DNA of 64,000 nt from Tissierellales bacterium (GCA_028280805.1 JANQLB010000118.1:124001-188000); one strand, 5' to 3'. Counted from the stretch's first letter, positions 17,225-27,867 are shown. The notes: generated by a model from the letters alone, not told the origin. Numbers and translations: made by a program.

Positions 17225-18526
17225 TTATGAATATTTATCTATAACATATTTTCTTACATCACCTATAAGATACAAAGAACCTGCAAAAACTATTAAATCC
17301 TTTCCATCAGCTACTTCTAGTGCTTTATCTACAGCATTTCTAATATCTTCTTCTACAATAAAATTTTTATTATACTTGCTGACCTTTTCTGCTATTTCTT
17401 GAGGTTTCATAGCTCTATGGATATTTGGTTCTGTAATTATTAAAACATCTCCAATACTAGATAATTCTCTTATCATTTTATCTACTTCCTTATCAGCTAA
17501 AATTCCCATTCCAAGAATTAGTCTATCAAATTCAAATAATTCTGCTATTGCTCTTTTTAATGATTTTATACCTTCTATATTATGTGCACCATCAATTAAA
17601 AAAGTTGGATTTCTGGCAAGCACCTCTAATCGACCAGGCCATACTGCATTTTTAAGACCTTTTCTAATATCTTCATCAGTTAAATTAACTAACTCCTTAT
17701 CTCTCAAAGTTAAAATTGCAGTCAAAGCAGTTAAAGCATTATATACCTGATGTCTACCTACCAGCTTAATTTCTAAATTATTAAAATAATGCTTATTAAA
17801 AGTAAAATCAAAACTACTGCCATATTCATTTTCTTTTCTAAATATACTATTATTAACCGGCACAAGTATTAATTCACTTGACATTTTATTAGATACATTT
17901 TCAATTACATCCTGAGCTTCTTTTTGCTGAACTTGAGAAATAACTAAAGAATTATTCTTAATTATCCCTGCTTTCTCCCATGCAATCTTTCCTAAGGTAT
18001 CTCCAAGAATATTCATGTGATCCATAGATATAGGAGTTATAACTGAAACTAATGGATTTTCAATAACATTAGTTGAATCATATCTACCTCCCAAACCTAC
18101 TTCTAAAATAACATAATCTACTTGAGACTGTTTGTAATATTCAAAAGCTATAGCAGTAACTATCTCAAATTCAGTGGGATGATTAAATCCATTCTTGATC
18201 ATCTCATCTACTTTTTCTTTAACTTTTTGCGTTATTTGTGCCAAAACATTCTCCGGTATGTTTTTAAAATTTATTCTTATTCGCTCAGTAAATTTCTCTA
18301 AATAAGGAGATGTAAAAAGTCCGACTTTATAATTTCCTTCTTTAAGAATACCAGCCAGAAATGATGAAGTTGAACCCTTCCCGTTAGTACCTGCAACATG
18401 TATTATTTTAAGCTCCTTTTGAGGATTATTTAACAATCTTAACAGCTCAGTAATATTATCAAGTCCAAGCTTGCTGCCAAATTTCCTAGTTCCGTGAATA
18501 TATTCTAATGCTTGATTATAGTTCAT
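17225..18526 (-). CDS. folC: bifunctional folylpolyglutamate synthase/dihydrofolate synthase
   Basis: The 433-residue Mur-ligase-fold enzyme adds glutamate to dihydropteroate and folates. The P-loop HVAGTNGKGSTS (about 43-54), VILEVGLGGRYDSTN and the SPISMDHM-like TPISMDHMNILG segment are present, as is the C-terminal DGAHN motif (LIDGAHNIEG). Length is normal. The ribosome-binding site is AGGAGG. It follows valS on the same strand, separated by a terminator, an order common in Clostridia and Bacilli. Confidence 0.95.
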   Translation of the reverse strand: MNYNQALEYIHGTRKFGSKLGLDNITELLRLLNNPQKELKIIHVAGTNGKGSTSSFLAGILKEGNYKVGLFTSPYLEKFTERIRINFKNIPENVLAQITQKVKEKVDEMIKNGFNHPTEFEIVTAIAFEYYKQSQVDYVILEVGLGGRYDSTNVIENPLVSVITPISMDHMNILGDTLGKIAWEKAGIIKNNSLVISQVQQKEAQDVIENVSNKMSSELILVPVNNSIFRKENEYGSSFDFTFNKHYFNNLEIKLVGRHQVYNALTALTAILTLRDKELVNLTDEDIRKGLKNAVWPGRLEVLARNPTFLIDGAHNIEGIKSLKRAIAELFEFDRLILGMGILADKEVDKMIRELSSIGDVLIITEPNIHRAMKPQEIAEKVSKYNKNFIVEEDIRNAVDKALEVADGKDLIVFAGSLYLIGDVRKYVIDKYS

Positions 18527-18606
18527 TTTACAGCCTCCTATACAATTTCATACCTATAATTTTATATGTTATAGATTAATAAGACAAGAATTATTTCATA
18601 TAAAGT

Positions 18607-18633
18607 AAAAACTCCGTGAACCATGGAGTTTTT
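18607..18633 (-). terminator. terminator after valS
   Basis: On the minus strand AAAAACTCC pairs with GGAGTTTTT around a nine-base loop that can extend the stem. It starts seven bases after the valS stop and is upstream of folC. Confidence 0.8.
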
Positions 18634-18639
18634 ATAAAT

Positions 18640-21288
18640 TTATTTATTTTTTAATCCTTCTAATCTTTCCATTACATTATCCATCATTTCCTGATAGTTT
18701 TCTCTTTTTTCTTTTTCCACGTTTATAACAGCTTCTGGAGCTTTGCTTATAAAACCTTCATTAGATAGCTTTCCATTAACTCTTTTTAGTTCTTGTTCTA
18801 GTTTTTTTCTTTCTTTTTCAAGCCTTTCTATTTCTTTATCAATATCCACAAGCTCCTCTAAAGGCAGAAAAATCTCACAATTTGTAACTACAGCCGACAT
18901 GGCATCTTCACCAATTCCATCTTTATTATCTCTAATCTCAATTTCTGAAGCTGATGCCAATGTAACAAAATATCCCTCACTTATTTCTAAGGTATGTTTT
19001 ACGTCATCATTGGTTGTAACAAATATAATCTTAGATTTCTTTGAAGGCACGACATTCATTTCAGCTCTTATATTTCTAATATTCTTTACTGCATCCATTA
19101 CAAAGTTTATAGATTTTACTGACTTTTTATACTCATTATCTAAATTGTATTTAGGCCATGATGAAATAATTAAGCTTTGATTAGTTTGAGGCAAATAATG
19201 CCATATTTCCTCGGTAATATAAGGCATGAATGGATGTAATAATTTTAAAATGTCTTTTAAAACTGTTAACAATACATATCTTGCAGTATTTTTATCATCT
19301 TCATTTTTCCCGTACAATCTAGGCTTAACCATTTCAATATACCAGTCACAATATTCATTCCAAGTAAAATCATAAATTTTTTGGGCAGCTATTCCCAATT
19401 CATACTTACCTAAATTTTCAGTGACTTCTTTAACAACATTATTTATTCTAGAGATTATCCACTTATCTTCTTCTTTTAATTTATTTGATGCTTCATTTTT
19501 ACTTATAATATTATCTTCAAGATTCATTATTACAAACCTTGTAGCATTCCACAGCTTATTGGCAAAGTTTCTGCTTGCTTCAACTTTTTCTAGATGGAAC
19601 CTCATGTCATTACCGGGAGTATTTCCTGTTACAAGCATAAATCTTAAAGCATCTGCTCCATATTGTTCAAAAATTTCTAACGGATCTATTCCATTACCCA
19701 AGGATTTACTCATTTTTCTTCCTTGCGAATCTCTTATTAATCCAGTCATAAAAACATCTTTAAAAGGTACTTCTCCCATATGCTCTAACCCTGAGAAAAC
19801 CATTCTTACTACCCAGAAGAAAATAATGTCATATGCAGTTACCATTACATCTGTAGAGTAAAAGTATTCTAATTCAGGTGTTTTGTGAGGCCATCCAAGA
19901 GTCGAAAAGGGCCATAATGCAGAAGAAAACCAAGTATCTAATGTATCAGGGTCTTGATATATATCTGAACTTTGGCATTTAGTACAGCTTTCAGGTTCTT
20001 TTTTAGATACAATAATGTCTTCACAATTATTACAGTAATAAACCGGTAATCTATGACCCCACCAAAGCTGCCTTGATATACACCAGTCTCTAATATTCTC
20101 AAGCCAATTCATATAAACCTTACCGAACCTATCAGGAACAAATCTTACTTTCCCTTCTTTATATGCCTCAATAGCCGGCTTAGCTAACGGCTTCATATCT
20201 ACAAACCATTGCTTAGATATTATCGGCTCTACTACAGTTTCACATCTTTCACAATGACCTACATTATTACTATGCTCCTTAACCTCTACCAGCAGATTTT
20301 GTTCTTCTAAGTCTTTAACTATTTGTTTTCTTGCTTCATATCTTTCCAGTCCGACATATTTTCCGCCTTTTTGGTTTATAGCAGCATCATCATTCATTAC
20401 TTTCAGCATTTCAAGATTGTGTCTTAATCCCACTTCAAAATCGTTAGGATCATGCGCAGGAGTTATCTTTACAGCTCCTGTTCCAAATTCCATCTCTACA
20501 TATTCGTCTTGAATAATTGGAATTTCTCTATGCATTAAAGGCAGTATTAAGTTCTTTCCTACTAAATGCTGATATCTATTATCTTCCGGGTGAACAGCCA
20601 CAGCCACATCACCCAGCATAGTTTCAGGTCTTGTTGTAGCTATAACGATAAATTCGTCGCTATCTTTAACAGGATATTTTATATGCCACAGTTTTCCATT
20701 ACGCTCCTCATGCTCTACTTCTGCATCTGATAAAGCAGTACCACAATCAGGACACCAGTTTATTATTCTATTTCCTCTATATATTAATCCTTTTTCATAA
20801 AGTCTTATAAACACTTCTTCTACTGCATCACTTAAGCCTTCATCCAAGGTAAATCTCTCCTTAGACCAATCACAAGAAACACCAAGCTTTTTTAATTGAT
20901 TCGTTATATTTCCATGATATTTATCAGTCCAATTCCATGCCTCTTTTAGAAAACCTTCTCTGCCTAATTCTTCTTTATTTTTTCCTTCTTTAGTTATTTT
21001 GGCAACAACCTTTGCCTCTGTTGAGATACTAGCATGATCAGTTCCGGGCAGCCATAATGCTTCATATCCATCCATCCTCTTCCATCTAGTTAAAATATCT
21101 TGTATAGTATACTGAAGTGCATGACCCATATGAAGGTTTCCTGTAACGTTTGGAGGCGGCATCATAATAGTAAAAGGTTGTTTCTCTTTATTTACATCTG
21201 CTTTAAAATATCCATTTTCATACCAATATTTATAAATTCTTTCTTCAAAATCATTTGGATTGTATGTTTTTGCTAAATTTCTATCCAT
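18640..21288 (-). CDS. valS: valyl-tRNA synthetase
   Basis: The 882-residue class I synthetase charges tRNA-Val. The HIGH-type motif is [13 protein letters not shown] (about 47-59) and the KMSKS motif is [11 protein letters not shown]. An editing domain lies between, with [10 protein letters not shown]. The C-terminal coiled coil typical of ValRS ([19 protein letters not shown]) is intact. A zinc-like CPDCG and CNNCED...CTKC pair is visible. The ribosome-binding site is AAGGAGG. The gene sits behind a T-box leader and a 56-residue membrane-protein gene and so should be induced by uncharged tRNA-Val. Confidence 0.97.
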   Translation of the reverse strand: MDRNLAKTYNPNDFEERIYKYWYENGYFKADVNKEKQPFTIMMPPPNVTGNLHMGHALQYTIQDILTRWKRMDGYEALWLPGTDHASISTEAKVVAKITKEGKNKEELGREGFLKEAWNWTDKYHGNITNQLKKLGVSCDWSKERFTLDEGLSDAVEEVFIRLYEKGLIYRGNRIINWCPDCGTALSDAEVEHEERNGKLWHIKYPVKDSDEFIVIATTRPETMLGDVAVAVHPEDNRYQHLVGKNLILPLMHREIPIIQDEYVEMEFGTGAVKITPAHDPNDFEVGLRHNLEMLKVMNDDAAINQKGGKYVGLERYEARKQIVKDLEEQNLLVEVKEHSNNVGHCERCETVVEPIISKQWFVDMKPLAKPAIEAYKEGKVRFVPDRFGKVYMNWLENIRDWCISRQLWWGHRLPVYYCNNCEDIIVSKKEPESCTKCQSSDIYQDPDTLDTWFSSALWPFSTLGWPHKTPELEYFYSTDVMVTAYDIIFFWVVRMVFSGLEHMGEVPFKDVFMTGLIRDSQGRKMSKSLGNGIDPLEIFEQYGADALRFMLVTGNTPGNDMRFHLEKVEASRNFANKLWNATRFVIMNLEDNIISKNEASNKLKEEDKWIISRINNVVKEVTENLGKYELGIAAQKIYDFTWNEYCDWYIEMVKPRLYGKNEDDKNTARYVLLTVLKDILKLLHPFMPYITEEIWHYLPQTNQSLIISSWPKYNLDNEYKKSVKSINFVMDAVKNIRNIRAEMNVVPSKKSKIIFVTTNDDVKHTLEISEGYFVTLASASEIEIRDNKDGIGEDAMSAVVTNCEIFLPLEELVDIDKEIERLEKERKKLEQELKRVNGKLSNEGFISKAPEAVINVEKEKRENYQEMMDNVMERLEGLKNK

Positions 21289-21330
21289 AAAAATCCTCCT
21301 TATTATCTAAAACACTTATTTAGTTTTTCT

Positions 21331-21501
21331 CTACTTACCATAAAACATTAAAAAAGCTGCAGCTATTGAAGCAAATAAACCAGATGCTTTAACTATCAGC
21401 AAAACCTTTAAGCTTTGAATCTTGCCATTTTTATAGAATCTATCTGAGCCAAAGACTACAAGACCACTTAGGATAAATACTACAGCACCTAAAATGAACA
21501 T
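21331..21501 (-). CDS. 56-residue membrane protein between the T-box and valS
   Basis: The ATG at 21501 opens a 56-codon frame with the product MFILGAVVFILSGLVVFGSD, then a short polar loop RFYKNGKIQSL, then a second hydrophobic helix ending AAAFLMFYGK. Two transmembrane helices with a basic connecting loop are predicted. The ribosome-binding site is GGATGTG. It lies downstream of the T-box terminator and 42 bases before valS, so it is under the same tRNA-Val control. I do not recognise the family. The coherent two-helix profile supports a real gene. Confidence 0.65.
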   Translation of the reverse strand: MFILGAVVFILSGLVVFGSDRFYKNGKIQSLKVLLIVKASGLFASIAAAFLMFYGK

Positions 21502-21525
21502 TTTATCACATCCTTAAAAAATTTA

Positions 21526-21780
21526 ATAAAATAAAGCCCTTCATCCAATACAAGGACGAAGGGCATATTCGCGGTACCACCTTATTTTAAGACACATAAT
21601 TAAACATATCTTACACTCACAAAATAACGGTTTCATCCGTTCAAACCTACTGTTATTTCAGCTTGAAAGCTCAGAAGCTACCTTCAGTAAACATTGCTAT
21701 GCAAAGCATCTCAGCCTTTAGTGCTTCACTCTCTGTAAAAGGTATTTACTTAATCCTCTTCTTCACAGCCTTTAAGTATT
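21526..21780 (-). promoter_or_regulatory. T-box riboswitch, specifier GUA (valine)
   Basis: Read on the minus strand, the leader contains Stem I with AGAGAGTG, a specifier loop GAAGGTAGCTTC in which the GTA codon (21681-21679) is flanked by complementary GAAG/CTTC arms and followed by a purine, the universal T-box AAGGTGGTACCGCG (21584-21571), and a terminator GCCCTTCGTCC...GGATGAAGGGC (21564-21536) with a T-rich tail. The T-box sequence pairs alternatively to form the antiterminator when uncharged tRNA binds. The valine codon agrees with valS downstream. Confidence 0.95.
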
Positions 21781-21806
21781 TTATTATAATATTTTATCTT
21801 TATTTA

Positions 21807-21835
21807 ATATTAACTATAATATGCTTAATTGTCAA
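21807..21835 (-). promoter_or_regulatory. probable sigma-A promoter of the T-box-valS unit
   Basis: On the minus strand TTGACA (21835-21830) is separated by exactly 17 bases from TAATAT (21812-21807). The -35 box overlaps the last codons and stop of pgsA. The Stem I sequence begins about 30 bases downstream. Confidence 0.6.
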
Positions 21836-22376
21836 CTAATTTATCCCTATTTTTCTCCATACTGATAGTTCTAAATCCTATGAAATAATTTCCAAACGCC
21901 AATATTGTTAATCCAACTGTAATAGTTATTAAAATATAATTTGCAATATTGTTTATATTAAAAGCTATTCCTAATATAGCAATATAGAAGGCTAAGGTTG
22001 CGATTTTACCATATTTATTAGCCGGTATAACAGTTCTGTCAAAAAAATAGTATAAAAACAGTCCTCCAAAAATCATTAAAAGCTCCTTAGCTCCAATAAC
22101 TATTATTGCCCAAATAGGAATATATCTGGCACTTGTAAAGCAAATTAATACTGTTAACTGCATAAGTTTATCAGCTAAAGGATCTAAAACAGTCCCCCAT
22201 TTAGTAATCATATTATACCTTCTAGCTATATATCCATCCAAAAAATCTGTAAATCCTGCTATTAAAAAAATGTATGTAGCGTATAAAATATTATTATCTA
22301 TTTGTGAGTAAAAAACAATTACAAAAACAGGGATTAATAATAACCTTATAATTGTTAATATGTTTGGTATATTCAT
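21825..22376 (-). CDS. pgsA: CDP-diacylglycerol--glycerol-3-phosphate 3-phosphatidyltransferase
   Basis: The 183-residue membrane enzyme makes phosphatidylglycerol phosphate. The CDP-alcohol phosphotransferase signature DG(x)2AR(x)8G(x)3D(x)3D is complete in DGYIARRYNMITKWGTVLDP followed by LADK (about 45-68). Several hydrophobic helices follow. The N-terminus MNIPNILTIIRLLLIPVF is typical. The ribosome-binding site is AGAGGTG. It is on its own upstream of the valS leader; in many Firmicutes pgsA is near cinA-recA, which is not seen here. Confusion with cardiolipin or phosphatidylinositol synthases is possible but less likely. Confidence 0.9.
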   Translation of the reverse strand: MNIPNILTIIRLLLIPVFVIVFYSQIDNNILYATYIFLIAGFTDFLDGYIARRYNMITKWGTVLDPLADKLMQLTVLICFTSARYIPIWAIIVIGAKELLMIFGGLFLYYFFDRTVIPANKYGKIATLAFYIAILGIAFNINNIANYILITITVGLTILAFGNYFIGFRTISMEKNRDKLVDN

Positions 22377-22972
22377 ATAACACCTCTTTACAATTTTGTA
22401 AATATAGTATTTTAGATAATGATTTTCACCAATTCATAATTTTATATCTACATATATTTCTACATAATTGCTTAAAACCCTTTATTTTTCTTCTTTTTTA
22501 TTATATATTAGTTTATCATTCCTTTTTTGTGACTTTATTAATCATTATTAGATATATATATTTTTTTATTGAATATTATTGATTTTAAGCATATTGTTAT
22601 AATGACCTATTTTAAATTATAGTTTGTCCTAGTTTATAATTTGCTTTATAACAATTAATTTATATATACCATTTTATGCTATAAACTAAAAATATCATAA
22701 CATTATTGAAATATCAATCTTTTTTTAAGTTATCAACTTGAGCTAGAGAATTTTAAAATTAAATACTTAAACTTTAAGGATTTAATTAGTTTTATTTATA
22801 GTAAAAATACAAAAAAATTGATACATAATAATATTTATACGCTAAAAGAATATATATATAGTTTTTGTTTTATATATATATTCCAAAAACTAATGCCAAA
22901 GCTATAAGATATTATCTTTTCTTATAACCTTGGCAACTTTAACTAACTTTATATCATGTTTAATAATACTTA
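22377..22972. other. intergenic region of 596 bases, very AT-rich
   Basis: Apart from the terminator at 22894-22935 I see no supported feature. The small open frames here are low-complexity, rich in Phe, Ile and Tyr, and have no ribosome-binding site. The pgsA promoter must lie close to 22400. Confidence 0.5.
22894..22935 (-). terminator. terminator of the phosphohexomutase gene
   Basis: On the minus strand TGCCAAGGTTATAAG pairs with CTTATAGCTTTGGCA, one mismatch, and is followed by TTAGTTTTTGG. It is about 40 bases beyond the stop codon. Confidence 0.7.
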
Positions 22973-24394
22973 TTAAACAATGTCATTTTCCCATTCAGAG
23001 TCTATTTCTTCATATTTTGACAAGATGTTTTTAAATATTTCTCTTATCTCGAGCAGTTTTTCTTGTGTATGAGCTTCAAATATTAAAACTAAATGCGGAA
23101 GGTTCGATGATGCTCTTACTAATCCCCATCCATCTTCAAACATTACTCTAGCACCATTAATATCTATTATATTTTCTTCACCGTATTTATCTTTTAATTC
23201 ATTAGTAATTTTTTCAATTACTTCATATTTAACATGATCTGCACAATCTACCTTAATTTCCGGAGAAGTAATATATGAGGGAAACTCATTTAATAATTCA
23301 GAGATTTTTTTATCAGAGTATGATAAATATTCTATAAGCTTAGCTGCTACAAATATTGCATCATCAAACCCATAATAGTCATTTCCTCCAATAAAAATAT
23401 GCCCGCTTCGCTCTCCAGCTAGTTCTGCTTTAACCTCGTGCATCTTAGCTTTTATATAAGAATGACCGGTTTTCCACATTATCGGTTCTCCACCATTATT
23501 TATAATATCTTCAGGTAATGCTTGAGTACACTTAACATCAAAAACAATTTTAGCACCTTTTTTCTTTTCTAATAACTGTCTTGCTAAAATCATTATTATC
23601 TTATCACTCCAGATATTCTCTCCGTTTTCGTCTAGAACTCCGATTCTGTCACCATCACCGTCAAACCCAATTCCTAAATCAGCATTTATGTAAGGATGAG
23701 TTACCATTTCTTTTAACTTTCTTCTGGCTTCCAAATTTGATGGATTTGGAAAATAGTGAGGATAGTCCATATCAGGATCACAATTTAATTGAAATGTTAT
23801 ACATCCAAGCTTTTGTAGTATTTCAAAAGCAAATACGCCCGCTGCTCCATTACCTGAATCAATAACAACTCTTGGAGCATTGTCCTTATTAATATTTATT
23901 CTACTAACTATTTCTTTGACATATTGATCTCTAATATTTATCTCCTGTAATTCACCTATTTTATCAGATTTAAAGAAATTTTCATTTACAAGAATATCAA
24001 ATATCTCTTTAATATCATCAGTTTCAAGAGTTTTAGAAAATCCTTTTCCCAACTTAAAACCAGACCATCCGTCGGGATTATGACTAGCAGTTATCATAAC
24101 AGCTCCTTCACAATTAAAATAGTATTGTGCATAGTAAACAAAGGGACTAACTGCTAATCCAATAAATTTGACATCAATACCACATTCTCTTAAAGCTTTA
24201 ATAGTAGAATTTGCAAAATCAACGGAACATTTCCTGTTATCATAACCTACTACTGATGTATGAATATTTCTTCTTTTTAAGTAAGTTCCATATGCTTTTA
24301 TAATCTTATATACACTCTCAGTATTAAGTTCATCTTCATTTACTCTTCCTCTAATATCATACTCTCTAAACATACTTTTAAAAGCAGTTTTCAT
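22973..24394 (-). CDS. phosphomannomutase/phosphoglucomutase
   Basis: The 473-residue alpha-D-phosphohexomutase interconverts hexose 1- and 6-phosphates. The phosphoserine loop TASHNPDGWSG (Ser104), the metal loop GFDGDGDRIG, the sugar-binding GERSGHIF and the C-terminal phosphate-binding RASSNLPHLVLIFEA (RxSxN) are all present. The composition resembles the ManB/AlgC type more than GlmM. It would supply sugar nucleotides for cell-surface glycans. The ribosome-binding site is AAGGAGG. It is a single-gene unit. Confidence 0.9.
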   Translation of the reverse strand: MKTAFKSMFREYDIRGRVNEDELNTESVYKIIKAYGTYLKRRNIHTSVVGYDNRKCSVDFANSTIKALRECGIDVKFIGLAVSPFVYYAQYYFNCEGAVMITASHNPDGWSGFKLGKGFSKTLETDDIKEIFDILVNENFFKSDKIGELQEINIRDQYVKEIVSRININKDNAPRVVIDSGNGAAGVFAFEILQKLGCITFQLNCDPDMDYPHYFPNPSNLEARRKLKEMVTHPYINADLGIGFDGDGDRIGVLDENGENIWSDKIIMILARQLLEKKKGAKIVFDVKCTQALPEDIINNGGEPIMWKTGHSYIKAKMHEVKAELAGERSGHIFIGGNDYYGFDDAIFVAAKLIEYLSYSDKKISELLNEFPSYITSPEIKVDCADHVKYEVIEKITNELKDKYGEENIIDINGARVMFEDGWGLVRASSNLPHLVLIFEAHTQEKLLEIREIFKNILSKYEEIDSEWENDIV

Positions 24395-24603
24395 TAAATT
24401 ACCTCCTTTATGTATATGTATACAAATTCATTATTTAATAATTGTATACTACATGACTATTTTTTATGCTATATTATTTTTAATATATAAATATTATTAC
24501 ATTCTTTGATTGTAACATCTATTTTATATTATATTGTTATGTTATAGTTATTTTTGATCCCTAAAAATATCATTCCTAAGTTTTATAATAGTATTATATC
24601 AAA

Positions 24604-25773
24604 CTATATTACTAAGTCTTTAAAACTTTTTCCGATATTCGGTTTTTCAGTTCCTAAAACATCAGCTATCGTAGCTGCTATATCTGCAAATGTTTCTCTT
24701 GTTCCTAAATTTACATTAGATTTGATTTTGTTACCATATACTATTAGCGGTACGTACTCTCTAGTATGGTCTGTTCCCTTATATGTAGGATCATTACCAT
24801 GGTCAGCAGTTATTATAAGCATATCATTCTCTTTTAAACTATCCAGAATTTCCGGTATCCTTTCGTCAAATTCCTCTAAAGCTTCTCTATATCCTATAGG
24901 ATTTCTTCTATGTCCATATTTTGCATCAAAATCAATTAAATTTATAAAAATTATGCCTTTAGAATCATTTTTTAGAAATTGTATAGTTTTGTCCACTCCA
25001 TCCATATTATTATCCGTACGAACTTTTTTAGTTATTCCCTGGTGATTAAAAATATCAGATATTTTCCCTACAGATATAACATCATACCCTTTCTCTGATA
25101 CAAAGTCTAAAATTGTTTTTTCAAAGGGTGATAAGGAATAATCTTTTCTATTTGATGTCCTAGTAAAATTTCCATATTCTCCGATAAACGGTCTAGCTAT
25201 AACTCTTGCTACTTGGTCTTTACCCTTTAAAATTTCTCTGGCAATACTACACATTTTATATAATTCTTCCAGAGGTATTATATCCTCATGAGCAGCTATC
25301 TGAAAAACACTATCGGCAGATGTATAAACAATAGGACTTTTAGTTTGTATATGCTCTTTACCCAATTCTTTAATTATCTCTGTTCCAGAAGCAGGCTTAT
25401 TACCTAAAATCTTTCTGCCAATACGAGCCTCAAATTCCTTTATAACATGCTGTGGAAATCCTTGAGGATACGTTTTAAACGGCTGACTTATATGTAAACC
25501 TGCAATTTCCCAATGACCAGTAGTGGTGTCCTTTCCACTTGAAAGCTCCATCATTTTACCAAAGCATCCTTCAGGATTTGATATTTTTTGTACTCCCTTT
25601 ATTCCATCAATATTTCCTAACCCCAGCTGAACTAAATTTGGTAAATCAATACCTCCGGTTTCTTTTGATATATTTCCCAAGGTATCTGCACCAACATCAC
25701 CAAATTTATGAGCATCGGGTAAAGCACCAATCCCCACACTATCCATTACTAATATAACTACTCTGTTAATCAT
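24604..25773 (-). CDS. deoB: phosphopentomutase
   Basis: The product (389 residues from the ATG at 25773) interconverts ribose or deoxyribose 1- and 5-phosphates in nucleoside catabolism. The alkaline-phosphatase-fold metal motifs are visible: [12 protein letters not shown] at the N-terminus, the cap region with [12 protein letters not shown], and the C-terminal DYGHRRNP-like [10 protein letters not shown] and [19 protein letters not shown] start at [11 protein letters not shown], seven bases after GAGGAGG; the longer frame begins inside that site. No other deo genes are adjacent. Confidence 0.95.
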   Translation of the reverse strand: MINRVVILVMDSVGIGALPDAHKFGDVGADTLGNISKETGGIDLPNLVQLGLGNIDGIKGVQKISNPEGCFGKMMELSSGKDTTTGHWEIAGLHISQPFKTYPQGFPQHVIKEFEARIGRKILGNKPASGTEIIKELGKEHIQTKSPIVYTSADSVFQIAAHEDIIPLEELYKMCSIAREILKGKDQVARVIARPFIGEYGNFTRTSNRKDYSLSPFEKTILDFVSEKGYDVISVGKISDIFNHQGITKKVRTDNNMDGVDKTIQFLKNDSKGIIFINLIDFDAKYGHRRNPIGYREALEEFDERIPEILDSLKENDMLIITADHGNDPTYKGTDHTREYVPLIVYGNKIKSNVNLGTRETFADIAATIADVLGTEKPNIGKSFKDLVI

Positions 25774-25911
25774 TTCCAACCTCCTCAAACCTTATAAATT
25801 TCTTATCAATGTTATTATCCCACTCTTTATGCCTATTCATTATAATTTTAATTAACAATAGGCTGCAAACCATCCACTTAATATTTTATACTTTTATCGT
25901 TAGTGTGTCCA

Positions 25912-25930
25912 TGATTCTATTATAGAATCA
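25912..25930. promoter_or_regulatory. perfect 19-base palindrome between divergent deoB and YcaQ-type genes
   Basis: TGATTCTATTATAGAATCA is a perfect palindrome with 9-base arms around one central base. It lies between two divergent genes, 139 bases upstream of deoB and 94 bases upstream of the glycosylase gene, and no T-run follows, so an operator is more likely than a terminator. The regulator is unknown. Confidence 0.5.
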
Positions 25931-26023
25931 AAGATTAAATATGCCTTTAGATGTCTAATCAATATGTTATAATGAAACTAGAAAAATGTATGATGTAAAC
26001 ATAAAGTAAAGGGAGAATGTACT

Positions 26024-27232
26024 ATGAAGGAAATTAAAATTTCAAAATCTAAGGCTAGAAAATTTCTAATCAAATACCAAAACTTAGACGGATCAAGTAA
26101 ATTAGAAGGTAAAGATGGTGTATTACACTATTTTAATAAGGTTGGCTGTATTCAATACGATCCTCTAAATGTAGTGGGAAGAAACTCTGATTTAGTATTA
26201 CAATCTAGAATACGAGAATATAAACCTGATATTCTTCAAGAGATGCTATATACTGACCGCAGCTTAATTGATGGCTGGGATAAGATGATGTCTATCTATA
26301 AAGCTGAAGATTGGTATAAGTTTTATCGTGTGCGAGAGCAAAGTGGTAAAGAAATAGAAAAAGTATTAAAATATAGAAACTCGTCTGAGTCCCTTAATTT
26401 CATTGATGATATATACCAATTAATTAGTGATAATGGTCCAATGCAGTCTAATAAAATAAATTTAGGCAGTGCCGGTAAAAGCATCTGGGGGCACAGAAAG
26501 GTTTCTAGTGCTGCCATGGACTATATGTTTCACACTGGTAAGCTAGGTATATATGATAAAAATAATACTCAGAAAATATATAATTTGATAGAAAATCTCC
26601 TTCCTGAGGATATTTTAAACTGTCCTGATCCATTTGAAAACGATAAAGATTTTCTAAAATGGTATGTGAAAAGAAGAATTGGAAGTATAGGGATGCTTTG
26701 GGCTAGAAGAAGTGACGGCTGGCTTGGGTATTTTCTATCAAATAAGAGCCTAAGGACTCCAGTTATAAAGGAGCTGGTTGAGGAAAACAGTCTAATCAGT
26801 ATCTCTATAGAAGAATTCTCCGATACCTTTTATATCAGACAAGAGGATCTTGAAATTTTGGAATCAATTAATGATAATATTGATAAGGAAGTGAAATTCT
26901 TAGCTCCATTAGATAACCTATTATGGGATAGAAATATTATTGAACAGTTATTTGATTTTTCTTATCGCTGGGAGGTCTATGTACCGGCATCAAAGAGAAA
27001 ATTTGGTTACTATGTTCTGCCTGTTCTTTTTGGAGATAAATTTATCGGTAGATTTGAGGCTGAGAACCATAGAGGCAACCAGCCCTTAGTAATCAAGAAT
27101 TGGTGGTGGGAGAAAGATGTTGAAGTCACTAATGATATGAAACAAGCTATTATAAAAAGCTTACAGTCCTTCTGTAATTATCTTCAGGCCGAAAAGATTG
27201 AAGGAGATATTTTGGATTATCTTAAAGCTTAG
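26024..27232 (+). CDS. YcaQ/AlkX-family DNA glycosylase (winged-helix)
   Basis: The 402-residue protein matches the HTH_42 (AlkZ/AlkX, YcaQ) family of DNA glycosylases that unhook crosslinks or bulky alkyl adducts. The catalytic QxD motif is visible in GCIQYDPLNVVGRN (Gln44, Asp46), and the C-terminal part contains the conserved APLDNLLWDR segment and a GRFEAENHRG-like region. The ribosome-binding site is AAGGGAGAA. It is a single-gene unit with a terminator. A role in repair of alkylated or crosslinked DNA is inferred from the family. Confidence 0.88.
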   Translation: MKEIKISKSKARKFLIKYQNLDGSSKLEGKDGVLHYFNKVGCIQYDPLNVVGRNSDLVLQSRIREYKPDILQEMLYTDRSLIDGWDKMMSIYKAEDWYKFYRVREQSGKEIEKVLKYRNSSESLNFIDDIYQLISDNGPMQSNKINLGSAGKSIWGHRKVSSAAMDYMFHTGKLGIYDKNNTQKIYNLIENLLPEDILNCPDPFENDKDFLKWYVKRRIGSIGMLWARRSDGWLGYFLSNKSLRTPVIKELVEENSLISISIEEFSDTFYIRQEDLEILESINDNIDKEVKFLAPLDNLLWDRNIIEQLFDFSYRWEVYVPASKRKFGYYVLPVLFGDKFIGRFEAENHRGNQPLVIKNWWWEKDVEVTNDMKQAIIKSLQSFCNYLQAEKIEGDILDYLKA

Positions 27233-27239
27233 TCAAATT

Positions 27240-27280
27240 CCTTTATGGTATATTGTTATCAATTCCATAAAGGTCTTTTT
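27240..27280 (+). terminator. terminator of the YcaQ-type gene
   Basis: CCTTTATGG pairs with CCATAAAGG around a 16-base loop and is followed by TCTTTTTATTT. It starts eight bases after the stop codon. Confidence 0.8.
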
Positions 27281-27432
27281 ATTTATATATTACCTATTTT
27301 TTAGAATTACAAATGAATCAAACGCTTTAAAACTGCTATCCATTCAATATGCCTCCTCAGGGATTACAAATAGTAACAAAATTAATTTAATTACATATAT
27401 ATTAGTAGGTTAAAAAAAGGAGGATTTTATCC

Positions 27433-27819
27433 ATGTTAAATGATAGTAAAATATTGGCATCAAAAAATACTGAAATTTCTTCAAAAGCAAGTCAAAGCAC
27501 TTGTGTAGATGCGATTGCTTTAAATGAAGTTGTTGTTACACCATTAGTTCCTGATGTTTTATTTGTTCTGGGAACTGATCTTTACGATGTAGAATCAACC
27601 AATACTACAGAAGCTAGAGTTCAAGCTGCTGCAGCTGGTGTAGGTGCTGCTCAGACGAATGTATTTTCAGTTCAAAAAACAGGTGATGAAAGCTTAACTC
27701 AAGCATTAGTTCCTTCAGGTCAGCTTTTACTGTCTCAAGTAGTTACTGATAATACAGGAACTAAGCAAATACAACAAGGCCCTCTAGTTGCTATATTCTT
27801 TAAACAACAGATACAATGA
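27433..27819 (+). CDS. unrecognised 128-residue protein, first of a pair
   Basis: AAAGGAGGA precedes the ATG at good spacing, so expression is likely. The product has a Ser/Lys-rich N-terminus (to about residue 22), one Cys (Cys24), a hydrophobic beta-like stretch NEVVVTPLVPDVLFVLGTDL (31-50), an Ala/Gly-rich segment RVQAAAAGVGAAQ (62-74) and a Gln/Val/Leu-rich C-terminus. There is no signal peptide, lipobox or membrane helix. It shares with its neighbour the order CV...NEV...(L)(Y/F)D(V/I)ES, suggesting distant relationship. I do not recognise the family; structural or spore-surface roles are possible guesses only. Confidence 0.65.
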   Translation: MLNDSKILASKNTEISSKASQSTCVDAIALNEVVVTPLVPDVLFVLGTDLYDVESTNTTEARVQAAAAGVGAAQTNVFSVQKTGDESLTQALVPSGQLLLSQVVTDNTGTKQIQQGPLVAIFFKQQIQ

Positions 27820-27867
27820 ACAAATGATACAAATTAGCTTTTAAACTCCGAATGGGAGGATTTCTTT

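Noticed and set aside
22352-22582. 76-codon plus-strand frame upstream of pgsA
   Set aside because: No ribosome-binding site, low-complexity Phe/Ile/Tyr composition, and overlap with the pgsA start.
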